DNA of 64,000 nt, taken from NCBI GenBank assembly GCA_902574225.1, contig CACGMO010000004.1, forward strand, positions 1 through 64,000, in the 5' to 3' direction. The notes below the pieces were generated by a model. The model did no database searches. It saw only the letters and a list, made by a program, of their open reading frames with translations, and had not been told where the DNA came from. The position numbers and the translations under genes are program-made. Below are positions 45,739 through 53,536 of this stretch, in pieces. Source of the DNA: an uncultured Alphaproteobacteria bacterium. Lineage in GTDB: Bacteria; Pseudomonadota; Alphaproteobacteria; Rhodobacterales; Rhodobacteraceae. Position 1 is the first letter of the stretch. Each line of letters opens with the position of its first letter.

Positions 45739-46503
45739 ATGAACAAGAATATTAGTATAAGGCTATTCTGTGAAGTCACTTTAAGAGTTGGAGAAAAAAT
45801 TAGTCTGCAGACAGAGCAATCTCATTACTTGAAGAATGTCATGCGTTGTAAGATTAATGAAAAAATTCTCGTTTTTGACAATAATACCGGTGAATACACA
45901 GCAGAAATTGTTAATATTCACAAACGTTCCATTGATATTGAAATTTTGGAAAAAACTAAACCTAGATACGTACCCGGAGACGTGTGGTTGATATTTTGTC
46001 CACTAAAAAAAACAAGATCAGACTTCTTGATTGAAAAAAGTACTGAAATAGGTTTAAGAAAATTTTTGCCAACTTACAGTAGTAAGACACAAACAAAAAA
46101 AGTATCATTAAATCGTTCTAGAAAAAATATTGTTGAAGCAGTAGAACAGTGTGGAGGAACTTTTATCCCGGAAATATTGCCAATAAGCTCTTTAGCTGAA
46201 GTGATTGAAGAACTGCCCGAAGACAGGATATTAATATTTTGTGATGAATCATTGGAAAGTAGAAACATCAATGAGTGTCTTTTGTTGGATAGGCCTGAAA
46301 AGGTTGCGATATTAGTTGGGCCTGAGGGAGGGTTTAGCGATAGTGAAAGAAAATTATTGAGAGCAAAAAAAAATATACTTCCAGTATCTTTAGGTAATAG
46401 AATGCTTAGAGCAGAAACGGCGGCAGTAGTAGCGTTAACAATGTGGCATGGTATGGTTGGAGACTGGCTCAAAAAAGTGGATCATCAAAATCATGAAAGC
46501 TGA
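45739..46503 (+). CDS. rsmE: 16S rRNA (uracil(1498)-N(3))-methyltransferase
   Basis: 254 residues: N-terminal PUA-like domain (QSHYLKNVMRCKINEKILVFD) and C-terminal SPOUT knot with AILVGPEGGFSDSE and VSLGNRMLRAETAAVVAL for SAM binding. Methylates U1498 of 16S rRNA. Its stop lies inside the gshA start region (11-bp overlap). Confidence 0.95.
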   Translation: MNKNISIRLFCEVTLRVGEKISLQTEQSHYLKNVMRCKINEKILVFDNNTGEYTAEIVNIHKRSIDIEILEKTKPRYVPGDVWLIFCPLKKTRSDFLIEKSTEIGLRKFLPTYSSKTQTKKVSLNRSRKNIVEAVEQCGGTFIPEILPISSLAEVIEELPEDRILIFCDESLESRNINECLLLDRPEKVAILVGPEGGFSDSERKLLRAKKNILPVSLGNRMLRAETAAVVALTMWHGMVGDWLKKVDHQNHES

Positions 46504-47869
46504 AGAAGGCATAGAACCAGTGGATCGAGAACAGCTACGAATTTATTTCGAGCAAGGATGTAAACCAAGTTCGGACTGGGGAATAGGATCGGAATACGAA
46601 AACTTTATTATTGACAAAGATTTAAAGAGACCTGTCGGATATGAGGGTCCTAAGTCTATTTCAAAAGTTTTTGATGTGTTGATCAAAAAATTCGGCTGGG
46701 CACCAGTATTTGAGAAATCAAAAATTGTTGGCCTCGAGAAGGACAAAGCAAATATAAGTTTGGAGCCTGGTGGACAGTTTGAGCTATCAGGTGCTATAAA
46801 AAAAACTATTCATGAAGTTGACCAGGAAATGAAATCTTTCATGCAAAATATGAAAGTTGTCTGTGAAGAATTAGGCTTGAGATTATTTTCAATTGGTGCT
46901 GCCCCCAATTGGCAAAGGGATGATATGCCTATAATGCCGAAAAACAGATACAAAAAAATAATGATGCCTTACATGAAAACAGTTGGAACTCAAGGTTTAG
47001 ATATGATGTTGAGAACTTGTACCATACAAGTAAATCTTGATTACTGTTCGGAAGCGGACATGGCAAAAAAGCTTAGAGTCGCTGCATGCATACAACCGCT
47101 TGCGACCGCTTTATTTGCGTCTTCCCCAATGTTTGATGGTAAAAATACTGGTTATCAGAGTTGGAGAGCACAGATATGGAAGAATACAGATAGGGATAGA
47201 ACAGGCATTCCAAAATTTATTTTTGATGATGATCTGAGTTTTGATAGTTGGATTGAATATGCGTTGGACGTACCCATGTATTTCATAAAGAGAGATGGAG
47301 ATTATGTAAATCTATCTGGAGAGTCTTTTCGAATGTTTATGCAAGGTCAGTTGAAATCCTTACCAAATCACAGAGCTACCTATTCTGATTGGATCGATCA
47401 TCTGACGACAATTTTCACAGACGTTCGTTTAAAAAATTTTATTGAAATGAGAGGTGCGGATGGGGGGCCGAGCCAAAATGTAACGGCATTGGCTGCAATG
47501 TGGGTCGGGCTACTATATGATAGTGACTCGCTGGAAAATGTTTTTAATTTAGTTAAAGCTCTTGATTGGCAGTCAGTCAATGAGTTGAGTATTGATGTTT
47601 GTAAATATGGTATGAACGCTACAATTAATGATAAAACTTTATGGGAATTTGGTGAAGAAGTTCTTAACATAGCACATAGTGGATTACAAAATCGAGGCTC
47701 AGCTTACGATATTAAAGATGAAACTTTATTTTTAATGCCATTATTTGAAAGAGTGTCTAAAAAACAATCTCTTTCAAGTGAATTAGCGAATAAATTTGAT
47801 AGCAAATGGAAGAACAATTTTTCTACTTTTTATGATGATTTTAATTTTTATCACGGCCTTCGAAACTAA
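46493..47869 (+). CDS. gshA: glutamate--cysteine ligase (plant/alphaproteobacterial type)
   Basis: 458 residues from ATG 46493; the earlier in-frame start at 46448 lies deep inside rsmE. First step of glutathione synthesis. GIGSEYENFIID, LEPGGQFELSGAI and MRTCTIQVNLDY are the GshA class motifs; FIEMRGADGGPS near 330 is also conserved. The 3' end overlaps the tail of convergent plsY by 29 bp. Confidence 0.93.
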   Translation: MKAEEGIEPVDREQLRIYFEQGCKPSSDWGIGSEYENFIIDKDLKRPVGYEGPKSISKVFDVLIKKFGWAPVFEKSKIVGLEKDKANISLEPGGQFELSGAIKKTIHEVDQEMKSFMQNMKVVCEELGLRLFSIGAAPNWQRDDMPIMPKNRYKKIMMPYMKTVGTQGLDMMLRTCTIQVNLDYCSEADMAKKLRVAACIQPLATALFASSPMFDGKNTGYQSWRAQIWKNTDRDRTGIPKFIFDDDLSFDSWIEYALDVPMYFIKRDGDYVNLSGESFRMFMQGQLKSLPNHRATYSDWIDHLTTIFTDVRLKNFIEMRGADGGPSQNVTALAAMWVGLLYDSDSLENVFNLVKALDWQSVNELSIDVCKYGMNATINDKTLWEFGEEVLNIAHSGLQNRGSAYDIKDETLFLMPLFERVSKKQSLSSELANKFDSKWKNNFSTFYDDFNFYHGLRN

Positions 47870-48432
47870 GTTCCTCTTTCTTTAAAAGACGCTTAATATT
47901 TTCTGAGTGTTTGAATAAAATAAATATACTTAGAAGAAGTGCTGATAATTTTACTGGTAAATTATCACAAAATAATAATAGAAAAAAGTTTGATAAAACT
48001 ATAGCGCTTATTCCTGCAACTGAAGACTTCCTTGTTAAATAAAATACCGTAATCCATGTCAATAAAGCCAAGCTACCAACGATAGAGCTGTAAGATAAAA
48101 GTGCTCCCAAAAAGGTTGCCACCCCTTTCCCACCTTTAAATAGTAAATAAATTGGAAAAATATGTCCAAAAACCACTGCCAGTATAGCTAGGTAAATTAG
48201 ATCTGTTTCGATGTATGATGCAATTAAGACCGCAAAGAAGCCTTTAAACATATCAAAGAAAAGCGTGAAAGCTGCTGCCTTTTTGTTTCCACTCCGGAGA
48301 ATGTTAGTAGCTCCGATATTTTTTGAACCAAATGTTCGGGGATCTTGAATTTTAAAAAAAAAACTTTCCAACCAAACCAAATGGTATTGATCCTATAAGA
48401 TAAGTAATCAAAATAATGAAAACAGCCGACAT
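47841..48432 (-). CDS. plsY: glycerol-3-phosphate acyltransferase PlsY, broken by a +1 frameshift
   Basis: Membrane acyl-phosphate:glycerol-3-phosphate acyltransferase of phospholipid synthesis. ATG 48432 opens SAVFIILITYLIGSIPFGL, the conserved first helix, but the frame stops after a run of ten T (minus strand; A10 at 48354-48363). With nine T it continues KIQDPRTFGSKNIGATN and gives a 196-residue protein with the other motifs: FDMFKGFFAVLIA, VFGHIFPIYLLFKGGKGVAT. Loss of this normally essential gene is unlikely, so miscalled length or slippage is suspected. Confidence 0.9.
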
Positions 48433-48436
48433 CTCA

Positions 48437-49723
48437 CTATAATACTTCAAACGAATTTTTTTTAAAAATAATTTCGCCCTCAACCATTGTTAACAAGTTT
48501 TCACCCTGTAAATTAAAGCCATCAAAAGGAGTATTTTGCGATTTTGACCGAAACTGGAATCGATCGATTTTCACAGGTTTATCTGGATCAAAAATGATAA
48601 TGTCCGCTGGCTGACCTTCGTCTAGACACCCCAAACTCTTTTTAATAATGTTTGCTGGGTTTAAAGCTAATAATCGAAAAAGCTGATTAAGACTTAATAT
48701 CTTATTGTGATATAATGAAAGAGATGCAGGTAATATTGTTTCAAGACCTACGGCGCCCGGTGCGGCCTCTTCAAAAGGGAGCCTTTTGCTTTCCTCATCC
48801 TGAGGTGTATGCATGGAGCAAATATTATCAATCAGTCCTTCTCGTATTGCTTCTGTCAAAGCCTCCCTGTCAGCGTTACTTCTCAACGGTGGTTTTAATT
48901 TAAAAAACGTTCTATAGTTTCCTATATCAAGTTCATTGAATAAAATATGGTGAACAGAAGTTCCGGCCGTTATACGATTGTTGGTCGCTTTTATATCTCT
49001 TAGCACATCTAAGCCAATTTTTGTCGTAACTTGGTCTGCGTGATAACGGATGTTTAAGTTACTGATCAGCGCTGTATCACGTTCTATTCCAATCTTTTCT
49101 GCAAAATCAGGGCTGGATGAAAGTCCTTTAATTGATGCAAAAACTCCGTTCGTAGCTGAGGTATTTTTTGTTAAAAAATAGTCTTGAGGATGTCCTATTA
49201 TGAGGGTATTGAAATCAGAGGCATATTTCAAAATTTGGTGAAAAATTTTTGTGTTGGGGATCGAGTTAAAGCCATCAGTAAATGCAACAGCACCGCCATC
49301 ATGAAGGAAGCCAATTTCTGTCATCTTTTTCCCATTATTTCTTTTTGTTAAAGATGCAGTAGGAAATATTCTTACATTACTAGCTTCTTTACCTCTATTT
49401 TTAAAAAATTCTAGAAGTTCTGGATTATCTATTGAAGGCTTTGTATCTGGACGGGTTACTAAACTAGTGACACCTCCAGCGGCAGCAGCACTGCTAGCAG
49501 ATCTGAAGCTTTCCTTATGTTTCTCTCCAGGCTCGCATACCTTAACCCCAATATCTACGATACCGGGTGCTAAACACATTCCTTTGCAATCAATTACCTT
49601 ACCTTTAATTCCATCATTTTTCTTGTCTATTAATCCACCATTGATTGTTAAAGTCCCTATTTGTTCTATTTCTACTTTAGGATCAATTAATCTTGCGTTT
49701 ATAAATGTAATTTGTTTTTCCAT
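48437..49723 (-). CDS. dihydroorotase-like protein, probably non-catalytic (PyrC')
   Basis: 428 residues of amidohydrolase fold closely matching the dihydroorotase paired with PyrB in alphaproteobacteria (CLAPGIVDIGVKVCEPGEKH, AAAAGGVTSLVTRPDT). The metal-binding HxH is replaced by VKV, and the late catalytic DHAP motif reads SMHTPQ. Such PyrC' proteins serve as structural partners of aspartate carbamoyltransferase. An active PyrC must then lie elsewhere. ATG 49723 is one base from the end of pyrB, so the two are translationally linked. Confidence 0.87.
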   Translation of the reverse strand: MEKQITFINARLIDPKVEIEQIGTLTINGGLIDKKNDGIKGKVIDCKGMCLAPGIVDIGVKVCEPGEKHKESFRSASSAAAAGGVTSLVTRPDTKPSIDNPELLEFFKNRGKEASNVRIFPTASLTKRNNGKKMTEIGFLHDGGAVAFTDGFNSIPNTKIFHQILKYASDFNTLIIGHPQDYFLTKNTSATNGVFASIKGLSSSPDFAEKIGIERDTALISNLNIRYHADQVTTKIGLDVLRDIKATNNRITAGTSVHHILFNELDIGNYRTFFKLKPPLRSNADREALTEAIREGLIDNICSMHTPQDEESKRLPFEEAAPGAVGLETILPASLSLYHNKILSLNQLFRLLALNPANIIKKSLGCLDEGQPADIIIFDPDKPVKIDRFQFRSKSQNTPFDGFNLQGENLLTMVEGEIIFKKNSFEVL

Positions 49724-49724
49724 T

Positions 49725-50657
49725 TTAATTTTTCCTATCCACTAATAGGTGAAGAACAGCCATTCTCAAGGCAACTCCTATTTCTACCTGTTCTTGGATA
49801 ACGCTTCTATTTAGATCGTCAGCAATAATTCCATCAATTTCAACTCCTCTGTTCATGGGACCAGGATGCATAACAATTGCGTCAGTTTTTGCTAGCAAAA
49901 GTTTCTGATTATCAAGACCAAAGCGATTAAAATACTCGCGCCTTGATGGAATAAAACCACCCTTCATTCGTTCTTTTTGTAATCTGAGCATCATTATTAC
50001 GTCAGCATTTCTGACACCATCTTCCATACGATTATATATTTCTAGACCCATATCCTTAAATGAGTTTGGTAACAGGTTGCTAGGACCGATAAGTCGCACT
50101 TGGTTATTAAATTTACATAATAGGGCTATATTTGATCGAGCTACACGGCTATGGCTTATATCGCCACAAATAGCAATTATTAAGCCTTCTTTTTTTTTCT
50201 TTCTGTGCTTTATAGTCAAAAAATCTAGCAATGCTTGTGTTGGGTGCTCATGACTTCCATCTCCAGCATTAAGAACCGAGCAATTAACTTTTTCTGACAA
50301 GAGATTCACAGCACCTGAAGAAGAATGTCTTACGATAAGCAAATCGGGTCTCATTGCATTTAAAGTTAATGCAGTATCGATGAGTGTCTCTCCCTTTTGT
50401 ATAGAACTAGTTGCAATTCTTATGTCTTGAACTATACCACCCAATTTTTTTCCAGCTAATTCAAAGCTCGCTAGCGTCCTAGTAGAGTTTTCAAAAAAAA
50501 CATTAATTTGAGTAAAAGATTGTAGATGATGTTTTTGCTCAACTTTATTCTTATTTTTCTGAAGGTAATATTCAGCAAGAGCAAAGATCTCTTCGATGTC
50601 ACTTCTGCTTAGATCATCTATTTGAATTAAATGCTTTGTCTGCAAAAATCTTTCCAC
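49725..50657 (-). CDS. pyrB: aspartate carbamoyltransferase catalytic chain
   Basis: 310 residues; condenses carbamoyl phosphate and aspartate in pyrimidine synthesis. Carbamoyl-phosphate loop [38 protein letters not shown], and [12 protein letters not shown] are all present. GTG start at 50657, no closer ATG. Followed immediately by the PyrC'-like gene. Confidence 0.95.
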   Translation of the reverse strand: MERFLQTKHLIQIDDLSRSDIEEIFALAEYYLQKNKNKVEQKHHLQSFTQINVFFENSTRTLASFELAGKKLGGIVQDIRIATSSIQKGETLIDTALTLNAMRPDLLIVRHSSSGAVNLLSEKVNCSVLNAGDGSHEHPTQALLDFLTIKHRKKKKEGLIIAICGDISHSRVARSNIALLCKFNNQVRLIGPSNLLPNSFKDMGLEIYNRMEDGVRNADVIMMLRLQKERMKGGFIPSRREYFNRFGLDNQKLLLAKTDAIVMHPGPMNRGVEIDGIIADDLNRSVIQEQVEIGVALRMAVLHLLVDRKN

Positions 50658-50733
50658 CTAACAATAAAATGATTAGATAAAGATTTAAGTACCAGATAAA
50701 ATTTCTAAAACAATAATAAATTTGCAAAGCTAA

Positions 50734-51507
50734 ATGAGAAGTGATTTTGAACAACTTTTATGGTTATACTCAATGGGTGTTGAGGATGTTGCAACCCGTA
50801 AGCCACAAAATCATTTCAATGTTCAACTCGAGAAGAAAATTTACGATTCGGCTTATCAAGATCGTCCCTTATTAAAAAAAAATGAAGAAAATGGGGTTTC
50901 AGACAGAGAAAGCTTTTTAAATGAAGTTTACAAAAAAGATATTAACGCAATTGAGAGTGTTGGCTCTTTGGAGGCATATTGGCGAGATTCTTTGATAGAT
51001 AACTTCAATATCAAGAAATTCTGGGGATACAATAAACTAAAACAGATAAATAAGCTAAATATCTTGATTATTCATGAACCCCCTAGTAGAAGCGATTTTG
51101 CTCAGTATCGTTTCCTTGATGGCAAAAAGAGGAATTTAATCAACAATATTATATTCAGTATTTTATCGGGAGAGAGCAAAAGAGAAGTGCAAAATATTTT
51201 TGTTCCTATATTACCAATTCCCTTAAACGAGGCGATAGAATTCAAAAATCTTCAATCTTTTCATTTACTGTTCTTGCAGAGGTTAAATCATATAATAAAA
51301 TCTTCCCTGACTATTCTAATTGGTGACAAAGCAAATTCTCTTATATCAGAGGGTTTGGGAGCAAATGAGGATGAAGATATGAAAGGAAATCAGTATTTTT
51401 CAATTCCTGAGCTCGAGTATATGATGAGTGTTCCGGAAGTAAAAAAAACTGTTTGGGAAGAATGGAAACAAAAAAGAAGGACGTTAAAGAATGAACTCTT
51501 CTTATAA
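50734..51507 (+). CDS. degenerate uracil-DNA-glycosylase-like protein without Fe-S cysteines
   Basis: 257 residues. The opening LLWLYSMGVEDVATRKPQN and the order of later blocks (LNILIIHEPPSRSD in the GEAPG position, YRFLDGKKRNLINNI in the G-PFVG position, LTILIGDKA, then VPEVKKTVWEEWKQKR at the end) follow alphaproteobacterial family 4-type UDGs. The protein contains no cysteine at all, so it cannot bind the usual 4Fe-4S cluster, and the catalytic and HP motifs are eroded. Probably inactive as a glycosylase; the fold is inferred from weak motif order. Its 3' end overlaps moaB by 17 bp. Confidence 0.6.
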   Translation: MRSDFEQLLWLYSMGVEDVATRKPQNHFNVQLEKKIYDSAYQDRPLLKKNEENGVSDRESFLNEVYKKDINAIESVGSLEAYWRDSLIDNFNIKKFWGYNKLKQINKLNILIIHEPPSRSDFAQYRFLDGKKRNLINNIIFSILSGESKREVQNIFVPILPIPLNEAIEFKNLQSFHLLFLQRLNHIIKSSLTILIGDKANSLISEGLGANEDEDMKGNQYFSIPELEYMMSVPEVKKTVWEEWKQKRRTLKNELFL

Positions 51508-52027
51508 TATGTCTCGAGAATTTAAGTCTATAAATATAGCAATTCTCACCGTTTCAGATACTAGAACAAGCACAACAGATAAATCTGGCGCATTTTTATC
51601 CAATGCAGTAGTAGATGCTGGCCATAATGTGATACACAAGCTTATTGTTAGAGATGAAATTATTGACATAAAAAATGTTTTAATGTCTTGGAGTATGAGT
51701 TCAGATACTGATGTGATTATAAGCACAGGTGGAACAGGGCTGACCAAAAGAGATGTATCTGTTGAGGCTCACTCTCAAGTTTATGAAAAAGAGATAACAG
51801 CGTTTTCATCTATGTTTGCAGCAATCTCGATGGCAAAAATTGGGACATCAGCACTACAAAGCCGAGCATGTGCCGGAGTAAGGAATGGAACGTATCTATT
51901 CGCTTTACCAGGATCACCGTCAGCCTGTCGAGATGCTTGGGAAAATTTGCTTAAACCACAATTTGATTATAGACATTTACCTTGTAACTTTGTAGAGATA
52001 ATGCCTCGACTTATGAGTGAAAAATAA
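51491..52027 (+). CDS. moaB: molybdenum cofactor biosynthesis protein B
   Basis: 178 residues of MogA/MoaB fold; adenylylates molybdopterin. INIAILTVSDTRT, VIISTGGTGLTKRDVSVEA (the MPT-binding loop), and ALPGSPSACRDAW are diagnostic. ATG 51491 has AAGGA nearby and overlaps the upstream UDG-like gene; ATG 51509 is an alternative. Complements moaD/moaE elsewhere in the window. Confidence 0.93.
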   Translation: MNSSYNMSREFKSINIAILTVSDTRTSTTDKSGAFLSNAVVDAGHNVIHKLIVRDEIIDIKNVLMSWSMSSDTDVIISTGGTGLTKRDVSVEAHSQVYEKEITAFSSMFAAISMAKIGTSALQSRACAGVRNGTYLFALPGSPSACRDAWENLLKPQFDYRHLPCNFVEIMPRLMSEK

Positions 52028-52063
52028 GAGTTTTTTAGGAACTTACTGGGATAACAAAAAAAT

Positions 52064-53533
52064 ATGAAATTTTATGGAAGAGCATCAATATTTTTCGTCT
52101 TGTTCGGGCTTATTCTTATTTTTCTAGGTTACACAGTAACCTCTTTTACATCTTCTTTTACTGAGAAAAATAAAAGTTACTCTGGAAACAGAAAGAGTGC
52201 TGAGAGGGAGTATACCGTTTTCACAGACCAGATAAAGAAAACTGAGGAAATACCTGTGATTTACACTTATGGGGAGGTAAAGAGCTGGAGAACATTAGAG
52301 ATAAGGACTCCTGTTGTTGGGAAAATATCCGAGGTAGCTGAGATTTTTAGAGATGGTTCTCCAGTAGTTAAAGGCGACTTTTTGTTCTCTATTGACGATA
52401 AAGAATATCAGGATAACCTGAATATAGCAGAGACAGACTTAAGTGATGCTGAAAGTGATTTAATCAATGCAAGAACACTTTTTAAGCTTTCTCAAATGGA
52501 TCTTGAAGCAGCTGAAAAAGAGAAAGCGATCCGGTTATCTTCATTTGAAAGGCAGAAAAAACTTAAAGAAAATGGGGTAATATCGGAAACTATTTTTGAG
52601 CAAGCGTCTCTAGCTCTTACAAATGCAGACCGTGCGCTGATCACTAAACAGAATTCTCAAGTTCAAGCAGAAAACAAGATTTTCAAAGCTCAGGTTCTTG
52701 TTGAAAGAAGAAAAGTAGCATACGGCTTAGCAAAAAGACAATTAGCGGACACAAAATTTTTCGCTCCATTTTCAGGGATACTAGATGAAGTGAATGCTGT
52801 AAGTGGACGTTTAATATCACTAAATGACCGGCTGGGTACGATACTTGATCCAGGAGCGCTAGAGGTTTTATTCTCATTATCCGATAACCAATATTCTAGA
52901 ATAGTAGATGGAGAGGGTAACTTTTTAAAACTAAACGTAGAGTTTTCTGCAGTCGGTTTAGAAAAAAAGAATGGATATTCTGGAGTTATAGAAAGAGTTG
53001 GAGGTCGCGTGAATAGCGGTAATACAGGAAGGCAGGTTTTTGCAAGTATTTCTGTTGAAGATGCGTCATTTTTCAAGCCAGGTGATTTTCTTAATGTTAA
53101 GATATTTGAACCAAAGTTAAAAGACGTAGCGAAGCTTCCACTTTCTGCTTTAGGGTCTAATAATACTATTTTATTAGTAAATGATGACCTGCGACTTGAA
53201 AAGATAAAGCTAGATGTTCTGAGATTTCAAGATAATCATGTTTTGGCAACTAATCTTCCATTTGACAGAAACTTTGTTACTAAATGGTCTCCACAACTAG
53301 ATACAGGCATAAAAGTAAAAGTAGTTAATATGTCCAAGGGTAATAGGGGTGTAGAGCCTCCTAAAAGTGAAAGTATAAAGTTATCCAAGCAAGAAAGAGA
53401 TAAGCTTATAAGTGCAGTAGAAAATAATAAGTGGATTCCAAAAGATGTCAAAAAGAGAATAGTGAAACAACTAAGCCAAGAACTTGTTCCTAAAAAAGTC
53501 GTCGATAGGCTCAGAAAGCGAATGGGTGGTTGA
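52064..53533 (+). CDS. RND efflux periplasmic adaptor (membrane fusion protein)
   Basis: 489 residues: one N-terminal membrane helix (about residues 8-28), a biotinyl-lipoyl half (LEIRTPVVGKISEVAE), a coiled-coil hairpin of about 110 residues rich in Glu/Lys/Ala, the second lipoyl half (FFAPFSGILDEVNAVSGRLI), beta-barrel and membrane-proximal domains. A charged C-terminal tail (about residues 435-489; KQERDKLISAVENNKWIP) extends beyond the usual fold. Links the inner-membrane pump to an outer-membrane channel, which is not encoded here. Three bp before the pump gene. Confidence 0.9.
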   Translation: MKFYGRASIFFVLFGLILIFLGYTVTSFTSSFTEKNKSYSGNRKSAEREYTVFTDQIKKTEEIPVIYTYGEVKSWRTLEIRTPVVGKISEVAEIFRDGSPVVKGDFLFSIDDKEYQDNLNIAETDLSDAESDLINARTLFKLSQMDLEAAEKEKAIRLSSFERQKKLKENGVISETIFEQASLALTNADRALITKQNSQVQAENKIFKAQVLVERRKVAYGLAKRQLADTKFFAPFSGILDEVNAVSGRLISLNDRLGTILDPGALEVLFSLSDNQYSRIVDGEGNFLKLNVEFSAVGLEKKNGYSGVIERVGGRVNSGNTGRQVFASISVEDASFFKPGDFLNVKIFEPKLKDVAKLPLSALGSNNTILLVNDDLRLEKIKLDVLRFQDNHVLATNLPFDRNFVTKWSPQLDTGIKVKVVNMSKGNRGVEPPKSESIKLSKQERDKLISAVENNKWIPKDVKKRIVKQLSQELVPKKVVDRLRKRMGG

Positions 53534-53536
53534 GAA

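Noticed and set aside
46074-46472. 132-codon frame antisense to rsmE
   Set aside because: Serine-rich low-complexity shadow of the rsmE coding strand.
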